A stretch of 64,000 bases of DNA from an uncultured Acetatifactor sp. (GCA_934402375.1 CAKRUB010000009.1:1-64000), one strand, 5' to 3'. Positions 9,134 to 18,871 are shown, numbered from the stretch's first letter. Numbers and translations are program-made. Notes: generated by a model not told the origin, from the letters alone.

Positions 9134-9982
9134 CTATTTGTATCTCAGATTCTCCGTGCCGATCACTCTGAAGCTGTTCGTGAACAGCCGCAGCCAAGGT
9201 GCATCACCGAAAATCAACTGTGCCAGAAATGTCACCGCAACGGTCAGTGCCAAAAAGATACATATAATAAGAAGAATCCGAAACAGTGTGTCCTTGTATG
9301 CCGTTATCCAGGCAGACAATCTGGCGCGAATTCCTCTCTTTTCCTTTGAGACCGCAGCAATCCTGATGTCCTTATATAACTCGCTAAATTCGCTGTAGCT
9401 TCTTTTCTCTATTTTCTTTTTCAGCAGCGTATAGCTTACCGCTTTCTGGGGCGCCTTCGGCCTTAAAAGCGCAAGCAGTATTCTCGCGCACTGTACAGCA
9501 CATTCCTTCTCCGTGATCTTCGGATCAATCTCCGCCAGATCAATCTGATAGCTCAGGAAAACGGAATCATCCTTCGCAAGGTGGATCTGGTTCTGCTGTA
9601 GCATAAGATACAGCAGCGGATAGGGAACACCCTCCATCATGCACGCAAGAATCAGATGAATGCAGATGTCCTCACACTTTGAAAGCGGGAAGCGCTCTCC
9701 TGCATAGAACGCCGTCAGCGGGCGCTCCGATTTATAAGGAAAGACCATGCAGAAATCGCCGTTCCACGAAAAGCTTGCCACGCAGGCTCTCTTTCTGTCC
9801 TCGCCGCTGTGTTCAAAGGCCTCGAGAACCTGCTTGACAATCTTGTGATCCTTAATCAGTAACAACGTATACAGGCTGCCTGCATCTGAATTTAAATCCC
9901 TGCAGACAAGCACATCATTCGCCGCATTTTTCCGCACAATACGAACAGTATTCAGTTGCATTCCATGGGATTCATAATTCAT
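9134..9982 (-). CDS. Pseudokinase-like membrane protein of the CIS-linked operon
   Basis: 282 residues. The first ~170 residues have the layout of a protein kinase fold (beta-rich N-lobe with VLVCRDLNS and YTLLLIKDHKIV, a hinge near MVFPYKSERPLTAFY, then a helical lobe with LLYLMLQQNQIHLAKDDSVFLSYQID). This last segment sits where a kinase catalytic loop and DFG strand would be, but no HRD, no catalytic Asp/Asn pair and no DFG are present. A transmembrane segment follows at ~233-258, with a short outer tail. The gene lies 32 bp after the operon's first gene and 20 bp before the sensor gene. If the fold guess is right, it is a catalytically dead kinase scaffold like others found in secretion systems; if wrong, it is simply a one-TM protein of unknown function. 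Confidence 0.5.
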   Translation of the reverse strand: MNYESHGMQLNTVRIVRKNAANDVLVCRDLNSDAGSLYTLLLIKDHKIVKQVLEAFEHSGEDRKRACVASFSWNGDFCMVFPYKSERPLTAFYAGERFPLSKCEDICIHLILACMMEGVPYPLLYLMLQQNQIHLAKDDSVFLSYQIDLAEIDPKITEKECAVQCARILLALLRPKAPQKAVSYTLLKKKIEKRSYSEFSELYKDIRIAAVSKEKRGIRARLSAWITAYKDTLFRILLIICIFLALTVAVTFLAQLIFGDAPWLRLFTNSFRVIGTENLRYK

Positions 9983-10014
9983 CTCGGTTATGCGTACTCC
10001 TTATCTGCCTAAGA

Positions 10015-11823
10015 TTACTTTTTCTCCATATCATCCGCTGCTTTCTTCTTGACGATTGCATAGGCATAAGTACAGATCACAGGCATATCCACGCAGTAAA
10101 TTCTGATCTCGTAAACGCCTTCCTTGCTGGGTGCCGTATAAACACCCTCCGCCGTGATCTCACCGCTGCCCGGCTCTGTCAGCTCGTAGGCAATGGTATA
10201 GCTGTCCATGTTGATACACTTTACTTCAAAGTAGTAGCTCTCCTTCGCTCCGAGAACAACGGTCGGGGTCACAGCCGCAATGCTTCTATTGCTATAGTCC
10301 TCCTTCAGCCCGAGATCATTGCCTGCCGGGAACTTCATTGCCACCCAGCGGTATGTCAGGACAAGATAATCGACATTCTGGAGCAGCTTTGCAGCCACCA
10401 TAAAGCTTCCCTTATCATTCATCACCTTCACGGCTGTCTCCACATTGACATTCGTTCTGGAGGTATTCTCAAACAGCTCCGGATTTCCGTAAATGGTATT
10501 CTTTGCGCCGACGCCGAGTGCCGCGTCCTCCGCTATGTACTCGTAGCCGATGTCTACGTAGACATTTCCTTTTCCGAGACCATGAATGATCTCTCCTGAG
10601 AAGCAGACATCACCCTTCTTTGCAGCATTTCCAAGGGGAATCTCCAGTGTTCCGGTAGCGATCTGCGGCTCTGCGCTGACGTTTCCGTCCGTGCTCTGGA
10701 CTCTCGCCGTTCCTGTCTCGCCATCCTTCTGCACGCACTCCAGCTCATTCTCCCGCAGGAAATACGACAGATACTCGTGCCTTTTTGCGTGCTGTGCAGG
10801 TGACGCAATATATTTTTTAACATGGTTCTCTATGACTTCCTCAATCAGGTACGCGCTGTCTGTGCGCACCAGCTTCAGATCCGCCAGACGGATATAGTCC
10901 TCCACGCCGCCCATACTCTGCATTTCAAGGCTGACACGCCCGATCTCACGGTTCACAAGCTCTCTCGGTGTCAGATCCCCGATCATCACCTTCAGGGAAA
11001 GTGCAGACATCACCGGTGCATCCGCTCCGCCCACTATCGCGCTCGCGCTGTCACTCTTCAGTACAACGTCCGTGTCCACCAGCGAAACATCCTGAACCGT
11101 CATCCAGTATTCCTTCGTCACGGACTCGCCCTGTTCCAGCGCAATATCCGTGAGTGCAAGCTCTATTTCATGTCCGCCATCCTGTGAGCGGAATGCCGGA
11201 GTCTGAAGAATGCCATGATAGGAAAGTGTCTTTTTATCCGCAGACAGCTTCTGCACCTTTGCGAGAAGCCTTACCTGTTTTCCTCTGCAGACAGTCGCCG
11301 GAAGAATCACCTCGACAAGATAATCCTCCGTCTCCAGCAGCGTCCCCTTCACCAGAAATTCGGATTCCAGTTCAAAGCCGCCGTCTGCGTCCGCGCTGTC
11401 CATCAAAAACAGCTGGTACTCTTCGCTGATGCGGTTGTATTCGTATTCCTTATCGGCATTCTGGCTGTTCAGGGCATATACGGTATGTACATCCTTCTCC
11501 TGGTATCTGAGACAGAGGCTTGCAAGATTCGTCTTCAGCTGGTCAAATCCTTCGATGGAAGACAGCTTCTTCACCACGGAGGACTCAATGACAATCTCTC
11601 TTCCGAGTCCGTCTATCGCCGCGCCGCTCTCCACGAGAAGCGAAAGATCATCGAGGCTGAACACACCGCATCCGCAGATAATTCCCGACCCATACATCAT
11701 GTTATTCAGGAATCTTCTCTTATTATTAAAATAGTTCTGCTCGGCCTGAAAATCAGCACTCGTCAGCATTTTCCCGGGGTAATAACGATTTCGTTCAAAC
11801 GGATAGATTTGGTTATTATTCAT
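10015..11823 (-). CDS. eCIS/phage-tail-locus-associated protein with NRYYPGKMLT N-terminal domain
   Basis: 602 residues from the ATG at 11823 (GAGG nine bases upstream; the in-frame ATG at 11838 lacks a ribosome site). The N-terminus has FERNRYYPGKMLTSADFQ, then EQNYFNNKRRFLNNMMYGSG and IICGCGVFSL, followed by GAAIDGLGREIVI. From memory this pattern (N-x-x-x-G-x-L-L-T-x-x-D-F, E-Q-x-Y, H/Y-G-x-G-I-V-x-G-L, P-G-x-A-I-D-x-x-G-R-E-I) marks a family encoded beside contractile-tail-like genes in actinobacteria, cyanobacteria and Firmicutes. The middle is a long beta-rich region, and the C-terminus (~490-590) resembles an immunoglobulin-like fold ending in a Lys-rich tail. No signal peptide or TM is visible, so it is probably cytoplasmic and particle-associated. 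It is the first gene of the operon. Confidence 0.62.
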   Translation of the reverse strand: MNNNQIYPFERNRYYPGKMLTSADFQAEQNYFNNKRRFLNNMMYGSGIICGCGVFSLDDLSLLVESGAAIDGLGREIVIESSVVKKLSSIEGFDQLKTNLASLCLRYQEKDVHTVYALNSQNADKEYEYNRISEEYQLFLMDSADADGGFELESEFLVKGTLLETEDYLVEVILPATVCRGKQVRLLAKVQKLSADKKTLSYHGILQTPAFRSQDGGHEIELALTDIALEQGESVTKEYWMTVQDVSLVDTDVVLKSDSASAIVGGADAPVMSALSLKVMIGDLTPRELVNREIGRVSLEMQSMGGVEDYIRLADLKLVRTDSAYLIEEVIENHVKKYIASPAQHAKRHEYLSYFLRENELECVQKDGETGTARVQSTDGNVSAEPQIATGTLEIPLGNAAKKGDVCFSGEIIHGLGKGNVYVDIGYEYIAEDAALGVGAKNTIYGNPELFENTSRTNVNVETAVKVMNDKGSFMVAAKLLQNVDYLVLTYRWVAMKFPAGNDLGLKEDYSNRSIAAVTPTVVLGAKESYYFEVKCINMDSYTIAYELTEPGSGEITAEGVYTAPSKEGVYEIRIYCVDMPVICTYAYAIVKKKAADDMEKK

Positions 11824-11943
11824 ATTTGCTTTCCTCATGTGCTCATATTTTTGTTAGATTTTTAAGAAACTTTTTTTACCGCATTTTACAAATTGTAACA
11901 TATTTTTCCGTCTTTGAGAAGACTAAAGTTTCTGACTAGTAGA

Positions 11944-11972
11944 ATTGTAGCGCAAACAATCACCCATTTCAA
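11944..11972 (-). promoter_or_regulatory. Promoter of the CIS-linked operon
   Basis: Minus strand TTGAAA (11967-11972), 17-bp spacer, TACAAT (11944-11949): a good vegetative promoter about 120 bp upstream of the operon's first start codon. A second TACAAT lies nearer the gene but lacks a matching -35. No obvious operator palindrome was seen between promoter and start. Confidence 0.55.
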
Positions 11973-12023
11973 TAGACTTGCACGAATCGACCGTAATTCT
12001 GCATGAAACGACAATTCCGTTCC

Positions 12024-12725
12024 TCAGTCAAACAAAATCTCCTCCACCGTCACAAACGTATAGCCTTCCTCCATCAGTTCATCGATCGCACGCAGTGCCG
12101 CAGTTACGGAGGTTTCATAATAATCATGCATCAGAATAATGTCATTCTCCTCGGTTTTGCTGACAATCTTCTTGGTGATACAGGCGATATTTTTGGAGCA
12201 CCAGTCGAGCGGATCGACGTTCCAGAGCACCGGAAACATATTCAGCTCCTTCTCAAAGCTTTTGTCCCACGAACCATAAGGAGGACGTACATACTGTACC
12301 TCCTCCCCCGTGATTTCCTCAATTATCTCATTCGTCCGTATCAGTTCTTCCCGGAAAATTTCCCGGTTTTTCTCCGTGAGCTGGATGTGGCTGTAGGTGT
12401 GATTGCCGATCAGATGTCCTTCCTCCTGCATCCGCTTTATGATCCCGGGATTCGCCTCGGCATGTTCCCCTGTCACAAAGAATGTGGCATGGATTCCCCT
12501 CTCCTTCAGTCCATCCAGAAGCTGTGCCGTATAGGATGGATGAGGCCCATCGTCGAAAGTGATTGCAATCTTGCGGATTTCCTCCGCCTCCCCGGATTCC
12601 TTGTCCGTTTCCGCTTCCGCCGCAGCATCCACCGTGACTAACTGTCCCCGGCTCTCGCACACCCCCAAAAACAGCAAGCCCGCCATAATATCAAAGACCA
12701 AAAATGCTGTTGCCATTTTCCTCAT
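12024..12725 (-). CDS. Polysaccharide deacetylase (NodB homology, CE4)
   Basis: 233 residues. An N-terminal signal peptide or anchor (residues ~1-30) is followed by a NodB domain. Motif 1 TFDDGPHPSYT supplies the Asp-Asp pair, motif 2 HLIGNHTYSHIQL the two metal-binding His, motif 3 VQYVRPPYGSW the Arg-Pro-Pro-Tyr, and the C-terminal ILMHDY holds the last catalytic His. Enzymes of this kind remove N-acetyl groups from peptidoglycan or other surface polysaccharides outside the membrane. The gene follows a LytTR/AgrC-type pair on the same strand, which may control it, though a hairpin separates them. Confidence 0.88.
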   Translation of the reverse strand: MRKMATAFLVFDIMAGLLFLGVCESRGQLVTVDAAAEAETDKESGEAEEIRKIAITFDDGPHPSYTAQLLDGLKERGIHATFFVTGEHAEANPGIIKRMQEEGHLIGNHTYSHIQLTEKNREIFREELIRTNEIIEEITGEEVQYVRPPYGSWDKSFEKELNMFPVLWNVDPLDWCSKNIACITKKIVSKTEENDIILMHDYYETSVTAALRAIDELMEEGYTFVTVEEILFD

Positions 12726-12765
12726 AGCCTGATCCCGACTTCTCTGTTCTCCCTAACAATATATG

Positions 12766-12799
12766 AACGGATAAGGGATTGATGCATCCCCTATCCGTT
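12766..12799 (-). terminator. Hairpin after histidine kinase gene
   Basis: A 14-bp stem (AACGGATAAGGGAT / ATCCCCTATCCGTT, one mismatch) with a 6-nt loop. It begins inside the last codons of the histidine kinase gene. The following minus-strand tract is only moderately U-rich, so it may be a weak terminator or a processing site between the kinase and deacetylase genes. Confidence 0.4.
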
Positions 12800-14071
12800 A
12801 TTGGCAAAGTGATACAGCACCACTTCCACCTCAAATTCCTGCTCTTCGTCCCTGATCTGCAAATTCCCCTCATACTTGGCGACAATTCTCTTTACGATCT
12901 CCAGACCGTACCCGTGATGCGCTATGTCTTTCTTGCCCGACAGGTATTTTCCATTGTGCTTTTTCGCCTGCCCCTGGTATTTATTCCTCACCTCTATATA
13001 GAGATTGCTCCCGTCCGCAAAGATCCTCAGATTTATCCTTCTCTCCTCCGGCAGTTCCCCGACTGCCTCGATCGCATTATCCAGCAGATTGCCCAGACAG
13101 ATACTCAGATCCTCCGGCTGGACTTCAATATCCGCAGGAATCCGGATATCTGTCGCAAGCGTGATCCCCTGTAGTCCGGCGGCATCCGCCTTATAATTGA
13201 TAATACTGTCAAAATAGAGATTTCCCGTGTTGGATACCGTGCTTTTCCTGTCCGTGAAATCCAGATTATCATCACAGTATTTCCGCAATGAATCATAATC
13301 CTCCGCTTCGACATACATCTTTTCCAATAGGTAATGCTGCTTCATGTCATGTCTGAAATGCCGCAGCTCCTGCCACCACTCCTGACTGGCATTGTACTGG
13401 CGCACATAGTATTCACATTGCTTTGCAAGAATTTCCTCCCGCAGCTTTCCCTCCAGGCTCTCTCTGGCTTTATCGTACAGATAATATGTAAAAATATTGA
13501 TCGTCAGGACCGCAATGACCGCCCAGAGCTTTGCGGGCTGTGACATATCCGAGTTTTCCGAAAACAGCGCCAGCAGAATAAAGATGCTGCCCACCGGCAC
13601 GACAAATACCTCCATCCAGTCCAGAAAGTTCAGTTCTACCCTTCTGACCCGTTTTATCACAGTTGCCATCATCTTGATAAAGATGAGATAGATCAGCTTG
13701 CAGAGTACCATGTAAAAGCTTTCCCCGCCCGGCTGAAGCCGTTCCGGGAATAAAAACTTCCCATAATATACGATCAGTTCCGAGCACATTCCCCCCAGAT
13801 ACATAAAAGCCGTAACTCCCAGCAATGTCCTGACCGGATTTGTATACACGATTCTCAGCGCAATGAAAAAGCTCACCATAAAGAGCATGATCCGAAACCA
13901 CACGCCCAGCGGTATCAGATAAGACCCGGCGCTGAAAATTGCATAATAGCCGCACCAGGCCAGAAGCTCCGCCGCCCTGTTTCTGACTTTTTTCGTCAAA
14001 ACACTATCGCAGAAAATTCTCTGTAAAATCAATGTGAATATCTCAACAACCATCAAAATAAGTATCTGCAT
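12791..14071 (-). CDS. AgrC/GHKL-type sensor histidine kinase
   Basis: 426 residues with six or so transmembrane helices in the first ~200 residues and a cytoplasmic kinase part. The phospho-acceptor motif is LRHFRHDMKQHY (His near residue 244), the N box is NLLDNAIEAVG (~337-347), and a late HGYGLEIVKRIV segment stands in for the G box, as usual for the HPK10/AgrC group. The start overlaps the response regulator's stop by 19 bp. Kinases of this group often sense secreted peptides; no small peptide gene was identified next to it. Confidence 0.88.
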   Translation of the reverse strand: MQILILMVVEIFTLILQRIFCDSVLTKKVRNRAAELLAWCGYYAIFSAGSYLIPLGVWFRIMLFMVSFFIALRIVYTNPVRTLLGVTAFMYLGGMCSELIVYYGKFLFPERLQPGGESFYMVLCKLIYLIFIKMMATVIKRVRRVELNFLDWMEVFVVPVGSIFILLALFSENSDMSQPAKLWAVIAVLTINIFTYYLYDKARESLEGKLREEILAKQCEYYVRQYNASQEWWQELRHFRHDMKQHYLLEKMYVEAEDYDSLRKYCDDNLDFTDRKSTVSNTGNLYFDSIINYKADAAGLQGITLATDIRIPADIEVQPEDLSICLGNLLDNAIEAVGELPEERRINLRIFADGSNLYIEVRNKYQGQAKKHNGKYLSGKKDIAHHGYGLEIVKRIVAKYEGNLQIRDEEQEFEVEVVLYHFANNG

Positions 14072-14799
14072 GCTTTTCCCTTTAGCAATGTAATGTAATA
14101 TTCTCTGACCTGATCCTTGTACTGTCTGCTGATCTCCATGACATCTCCGGTGTCCAGCACAATCTGGTTTGCCCGGTATTCCGCAATATACCTCGGATTG
14201 ACCAGACAGGATTTGCGTATCCGAAGGAACCGCGTTTCCATCAGCCCCAATGCCTTTTCAATGTCCGAGAGCTTGCCGTAAAACTGCTGCCCGGCAACCG
14301 GTTCATCCGGTCTGCAAAGACTGACCTGTATGATTCTTCTGTCGCTCTGAAAATAGCGGATTTCCGAAAGCGGGACGCTATACTGTACCTTGTTCCACGA
14401 AAACCGGTAACAATCCTCCCTCTGCTTCTCGTCCACAATGCTGCTTAAAATCCTTTCCAGCTTTCCCCCGTCGAAGGGCTTCTCCAGAAACGAAAAAGGC
14501 TGCACCTCTATAATTTCCCTGAAATACTGGTCATGTGTAGATATGAACACCAGCTTCGCCCGACTGTCCCGCTCTCTTATCCGGCGGGCTGTTTCTACTC
14601 CGTTGATTCCCTGCATTTCTATATCCATAAGAATGATGTCCATAGCGCCACTTGCTTCGATTTCGCACAACAGGTTCTCGCCGCTTTGAAAGCAATAGAT
14701 TTTATAGCTTCCCGTCAGCTTCATCATGACTGCCCCGACAAAATTCCTGCAAGTCTCCAGCTGCTCCAGATCATCCTCACAAATTCCGATCCTTATCAT
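14053..14799 (-). CDS. LytTR-family response regulator
   Basis: 248 residues from the ATG at 14799 (MIRIGICEDDLEQLETC), with a GAGGGTGG ribosome site upstream; an in-frame ATG at 14817 is an alternative. The receiver domain has the acidic pair in CEDD, the phospho-acceptor Asp in DIILMDIEMQG and Lys in FLEKPFDG. The C-terminal ~105 residues are a LytTR DNA-binding domain (YFQSDRRIIQVS, FLRIRKSCLVNPRYI). It pairs with the downstream sensor kinase. Targets are probably direct-repeat LytTR sites that I could not identify here. Confidence 0.9.
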   Translation of the reverse strand: MIRIGICEDDLEQLETCRNFVGAVMMKLTGSYKIYCFQSGENLLCEIEASGAMDIILMDIEMQGINGVETARRIRERDSRAKLVFISTHDQYFREIIEVQPFSFLEKPFDGGKLERILSSIVDEKQREDCYRFSWNKVQYSVPLSEIRYFQSDRRIIQVSLCRPDEPVAGQQFYGKLSDIEKALGLMETRFLRIRKSCLVNPRYIAEYRANQIVLDTGDVMEISRQYKDQVREYYITLLKGKACRYLF

Positions 14800-14836
14800 C
14801 CGTGCATCCACCCTCATCCATTCTTTTTACAGGCGC

Positions 14837-16081
14837 TCACCGCCGTTTCAGAGCCATTCCCTCAATATATAATCCGGCAAACTCCGGCTCCCCGGCGAGA
14901 TTGACAAGCACGGTGCCGGACTGAATCTCCCGCAGCTTAAGCTCCGTCCGTGAGCCTTCCCCTGCCAGCAATTCTCCTCCCGCTCTCCTCGCACCGGCAA
15001 GCACCAGATTGCCGCCCGGCACAGCCTTTTTTGCAAAGCAGGCGGGAAGCAGACCGATCTCCGCGGCATCCTCCGGTTTCAGGTAATAGCCGAAGCCCCC
15101 CGCCAGAATGACACGTTCGATCTGCGCCTCGCCGATACCGTATTTTTCCAGCAGAACCGTAATGCCTGCCGCTATCGCTGCCTTCGCGAGCTGGACGGCA
15201 CGCACCGCCTCCTGCGTCACGCGGACATTGCCGATGCGGATTCCCCGCTCAAAGTAGGGTTCCCCGAGAAGACCGTTCCCATCCAGAAGCCCTTCCCTGC
15301 GCAGTGTGGCGAGAAGACTGACCATGTCCGCCCCCCATATCCCCCTGTTCACGCCCCCCTCAAAGGCAGGGCCCGCCGCCGTGGAGCAGGCGATCCTTCT
15401 CTCGCAGTTTCCCAGAACAATCTCACCGTTCGTTCCGAGGTCAATCAGCAGCGTAATCTCCGGCTTCTCCGCCATGCCGCAGGCATAGATGTCCGCCGTG
15501 ATGTCTCCCCCGACAAAAGCAGACAGTGCGGGAAAAACAAATACCTCTGTCGACATATATCCGTTTCCTTGGAACATCGTCCTGACCGCTTCTCTGTGGG
15601 AAACACGAAAAGGGGCACATCCAAGCTCAGATGTGTCCCAACCCATCAATAAATATGTTTCCGTTGTATTCGCCGCAAGCACAAGCAGCAGCTTTTCCCC
15701 CGGCGCCAAACGGCTGTAAAAACGCTGCATACCGCTTTCCAGCACCTGTATCACCAGCCGCTGCAGCTCCTCTGCGACGGTCTTATCCTCCGCCGCCTGA
15801 ATTCTCGAAACCACGTCCGCACCGTACTTTGTCTGCGGATTGACCGCCACATACCGGTCGCACACCGTGCCGTCCGCGGCATATAACAGCATTGCGATCG
15901 TGGTCGTTCCAATATCAGCAACAGCCAGTCGCTCTCCCTCCGGAAGCGGCTGGCTCTCTGTAGACGGATTCTCCGTCAATATATGCATTTTACCGGCAGC
16001 GCTGCCCGCTGCCGCCACACCGGGACAAAGCCCGCAGCCCGTACATATCTGACAGCGGAGTCCCTTTTGCCTTTTGTTCAA
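14837..16081 (-). CDS. RACo-like ASKHA-family ATPase with CxxCxxCxxC N-terminus
   Basis: 414 residues with a TTG start at 16081 preceded by GGAGG. Residues 10-19 form four evenly spaced cysteines (CQICTGCGLC), as for an iron-sulfur cluster. Residues ~50 onward are the actin-like ATPase domain of the DUF4445/RACo family: phosphate-1 loop AVADIGTTTIAMLLY, phosphate-2 LLIDLGTNGEIVLGN, then STAAGPAFEGG and ILAGGFGYYL. RACo proteins reductively activate corrinoid methyltransferases; most have a plant-type 2Fe-2S ferredoxin domain, which is replaced here by a tiny Cys motif. No corrinoid protein or methyltransferase partner is nearby; it follows the clpB-DUF4250 pair by 17 bp. Its substrate is unknown. 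Confidence 0.78.
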   Translation of the reverse strand: MNKRQKGLRCQICTGCGLCPGVAAAGSAAGKMHILTENPSTESQPLPEGERLAVADIGTTTIAMLLYAADGTVCDRYVAVNPQTKYGADVVSRIQAAEDKTVAEELQRLVIQVLESGMQRFYSRLAPGEKLLLVLAANTTETYLLMGWDTSELGCAPFRVSHREAVRTMFQGNGYMSTEVFVFPALSAFVGGDITADIYACGMAEKPEITLLIDLGTNGEIVLGNCERRIACSTAAGPAFEGGVNRGIWGADMVSLLATLRREGLLDGNGLLGEPYFERGIRIGNVRVTQEAVRAVQLAKAAIAAGITVLLEKYGIGEAQIERVILAGGFGYYLKPEDAAEIGLLPACFAKKAVPGGNLVLAGARRAGGELLAGEGSRTELKLREIQSGTVLVNLAGEPEFAGLYIEGMALKRR

Positions 16082-16098
16082 TGCTCTGCTTCCTCCGC

Positions 16099-16272
16099 CT
16101 ATACGAACTGGTTTCTCTGTGCATCATAGTGATAATCAATTCCCGCGAGACTTTCTGTAATCTCTGCTGCGTCCACGTCAAGATCCTCGCACAGTGCGTC
16201 GAGACTGCTGTAAAAGTCTCTCAGCTTCAGATTGATAAAGCTCAAAAGCATTACCGGATCCTTTGGTATCAT
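16099..16272 (-). CDS. DUF4250 small protein
   Basis: 57 residues beginning [19 protein letters not shown] and ending in [14 protein letters not shown]. This matches the DUF4250 family, common as a tiny conserved gene in Clostridia and related gut bacteria and of unknown function. The ATG overlaps the clpB stop codon (ATGA), so it is translationally coupled to clpB. No membrane segment or signal is present. It sits between clpB and the RACo-like gene. Confidence 0.85.
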   Translation of the reverse strand: MIPKDPVMLLSFINLKLRDFYSSLDALCEDLDVDAAEITESLAGIDYHYDAQRNQFV

Positions 16273-18866
16273 TCGCCTTTCTCCTTCTTCACTCCGGCAG
16301 TCAGAGCGCCGTCCTTCACATCAATCACAACGACATCTCCGCTGTCGACCTTATCTTCGAGAATCAGCTTTGCCGTCATTGTCTCCACATATTTCTGGAT
16401 ATAACGCTTCAAGGGTCTCGCGCCGTATACCGGATCGTAGGCATTGTCCACGATGAACTGCATTGCAGCATCTGTCAGCTCAATGCTCAGATCACGATCC
16501 TCCAGCCGTCTGTCCAGATCCTTGATGATCAGTCTGACAATACCGCTGATATTGCTCTTCGTCAACGGCTTAAAGAGAATCGTCTCATCCAGTCTGTTCA
16601 GGAACTCGGGACGGAAGTGCGCCCGCAGCTCGTTCATGACAGCCTTTTCGGCATCCTCACTGATCTCACCGTCGGCGTCAATGCCGTCGAGCAGATAGTT
16701 CGCGCCGATGTTGGAGGTCATGATCAGAATCGTATTCTTAAAGTCCACGGTACGACCCTGCGAATCCGTGATCCGCCCGTCGTCAAGTACCTGTAGCAGC
16801 ACATTGAACACATCCGGGTGGGCCTTCTCGATCTCGTCGAACAGCACAACGCTGTAAGGTTTTCTTCTCACCGCCTCGGTCAGCTGGCCGCCCTCCTCAT
16901 ATCCCACATATCCGGGAGGTGCTCCGATAAGTCTGGAGACCGAATACTTCTCCATATATTCACTCATATCGATTCTGACCATATTGTTTTCATCATCGAA
17001 CAGCGCTGCTGCCAGCGATTTCGCCAGCTCCGTCTTACCTACGCCGGTAGGTCCGAGGAACAGGAACGAACCGATCGGCTTGCTGGGGTCTTTGATGCCC
17101 GCCTTGGAGCGGATGATCGCCTCCGTGACCTTGGTGACACCTTCATCCTGTCCGACCACTCTCTTATGGAGCTCCTCGTCCAGATGCAGCGTCTTATTTC
17201 TCTCGCTCTCCGTCAGCTTCGCCACGGGAATACCGGTCCAGCGGGACACGATACGCGCGATCTCCTCGTCGGAAACCTTCTCGTGAACCAGCTTCATGTC
17301 ATTCGAGCCGACACGCTCTTCCTCCTGCTCCAGCTGCTTTTTCAGGCTGGGCAGTTTGCCGTAGGAAAGCTCTGCCGCCCTCTCCAGATTTCCCTCACGC
17401 TGTGCGATCTGAATCTCGCTGTTAACAGCATCAATCTCCTCACGCAGCTTGGACAGCTTCTCGACAGAGGATTTCTCATTGTCCCACTGTGCCTTCTGGT
17501 TTGCGAAATCGTCCTTCAGCTCAGCAAGCTCCTTCTGGAGATCCGCCAGACGCTCCTGGCTGAGACGGTCGTCCTCCTTCTTCAAGGCCGCCTCCTCGAT
17601 CTCCATCTGCATGATCTTCCTCTGTAATTCATCCAGCTCCGTCGGCATGGAATCCAGCTCCGTCTTGATCAGGGCACACGCCTCATCCACAAGGTCGATC
17701 GCCTTATCCGGCAGGAATCTGTCGGAAATATAACGGTTGGACAACACTGCCGCGCTGACTAAGGCATTGTCCATGATCTTAACACCGTGATAAACCTCGT
17801 AACGCTCCTTCAAACCTCTCAGGATTGAGATCGTGTCCTCCACGGTCGGCTCATCCACCATAACCGGCTGGAAACGTCTCTCCAGCGCCGCATCCTTCTC
17901 GATATACTGTCTGTACTCGTCGAGCGTCGTCGCACCGATACAGTGAAGCTCGCCCCTTGCAAGCATGGGCTTCAGCATATTGCCCGCATCCAGTGCGCCG
18001 TCCGACTTGCCCGCACCGACAATGGTATGCAGCTCATCGATGAACAGGATGATCTGTCCGTCGCTGTTCTTGACATCGTCCAGCACCGCCTTCAGACGCT
18101 CCTCAAACTCACCTCTGTACTTTGCACCGGCAACCAGTGCTCCCATGTCCAGTGCAAAAATTTTCTTATCCTTCAAGCCCTGCGGCACATCACCTCTGAC
18201 AATACGCTGTGCCAGTCCCTCGACAACGGCTGTTTTACCGACGCCGGGTTCACCGATCAGCACAGGGTTGTTCTTCGTCTTCCTCGACAGAATACGGATC
18301 ACGTTACGGATCTCCGTATCTCTGCCGATCACGGGATCAAGCTTCTGGTTTCTCGCCTTCTCCACAAGATCCTGACCGTATTTCTCCAGCGTGTCGTAGG
18401 TTGCCTCCGGGTTGTCGCTGGTCACGCGCTGGTTTCCCCGGACGGTTGACAATGCCTGCAGAAATCTCTCCCTCGTGATCCCGTATTCCTTCCAGATCTG
18501 CGCGATCTCACGGTTGGGGCTCTTGATCATCGCTAGGAACAGGTGCTCCACGGACACATATTCATCCCCGAGCGCCTTTGCCTCGTCCTCGGCATTCACG
18601 AGCACCTTGTTCAGCATCTCGCCGACATAGACCTTCCCACCCTGTACCTTAGGGCGCTTGTTCAACGCCTGCTCCACGCGGTTGACAAAATGCTCCTTCT
18701 GAATTTCCATCTTTTCTATCAGCTTTAAGATCAGACTGTCGTCCAGCTTTAAAAGACTATACAGCAGATGCTCCTGTTCGATCTCCTGATTACCGTATTC
18801 GTAGGCAAGCTTCTCGCAGCCCTCTACAGCCTGCATGGACTTTTGTGTAAATTTCTGTATGTTCAT
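16269..18866 (-). CDS. clpB: ClpB disaggregase
   Basis: 865 residues from the ATG at 18866 ([14 protein letters not shown]), with GAGGA upstream; an earlier in-frame start belongs to the leader repeat. Order: N domain; AAA+ 1 with Walker [14 protein letters not shown] and Walker [10 protein letters not shown]; the coiled-coil middle domain (~410-525); AAA+ 2 with [14 protein letters not shown] and [14 protein letters not shown]; and the C-terminal domain. The length and middle domain separate ClpB from ClpC/ClpA; no ClpP-binding loop was identified. It rescues aggregated proteins with DnaK. Neither CIRCE nor CtsR-type operators were seen upstream. Confidence 0.96.
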   Translation of the reverse strand: MNIQKFTQKSMQAVEGCEKLAYEYGNQEIEQEHLLYSLLKLDDSLILKLIEKMEIQKEHFVNRVEQALNKRPKVQGGKVYVGEMLNKVLVNAEDEAKALGDEYVSVEHLFLAMIKSPNREIAQIWKEYGITRERFLQALSTVRGNQRVTSDNPEATYDTLEKYGQDLVEKARNQKLDPVIGRDTEIRNVIRILSRKTKNNPVLIGEPGVGKTAVVEGLAQRIVRGDVPQGLKDKKIFALDMGALVAGAKYRGEFEERLKAVLDDVKNSDGQIILFIDELHTIVGAGKSDGALDAGNMLKPMLARGELHCIGATTLDEYRQYIEKDAALERRFQPVMVDEPTVEDTISILRGLKERYEVYHGVKIMDNALVSAAVLSNRYISDRFLPDKAIDLVDEACALIKTELDSMPTELDELQRKIMQMEIEEAALKKEDDRLSQERLADLQKELAELKDDFANQKAQWDNEKSSVEKLSKLREEIDAVNSEIQIAQREGNLERAAELSYGKLPSLKKQLEQEEERVGSNDMKLVHEKVSDEEIARIVSRWTGIPVAKLTESERNKTLHLDEELHKRVVGQDEGVTKVTEAIIRSKAGIKDPSKPIGSFLFLGPTGVGKTELAKSLAAALFDDENNMVRIDMSEYMEKYSVSRLIGAPPGYVGYEEGGQLTEAVRRKPYSVVLFDEIEKAHPDVFNVLLQVLDDGRITDSQGRTVDFKNTILIMTSNIGANYLLDGIDADGEISEDAEKAVMNELRAHFRPEFLNRLDETILFKPLTKSNISGIVRLIIKDLDRRLEDRDLSIELTDAAMQFIVDNAYDPVYGARPLKRYIQKYVETMTAKLILEDKVDSGDVVVIDVKDGALTAGVKKEKGE

Positions 18867-18871
18867 ACTTT

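Noticed and set aside
15990-16181. 63-codon minus-strand frame across the DUF4250/RACo junction
   Set aside because: Out of frame with both real genes, which are coupled and have ribosome sites.
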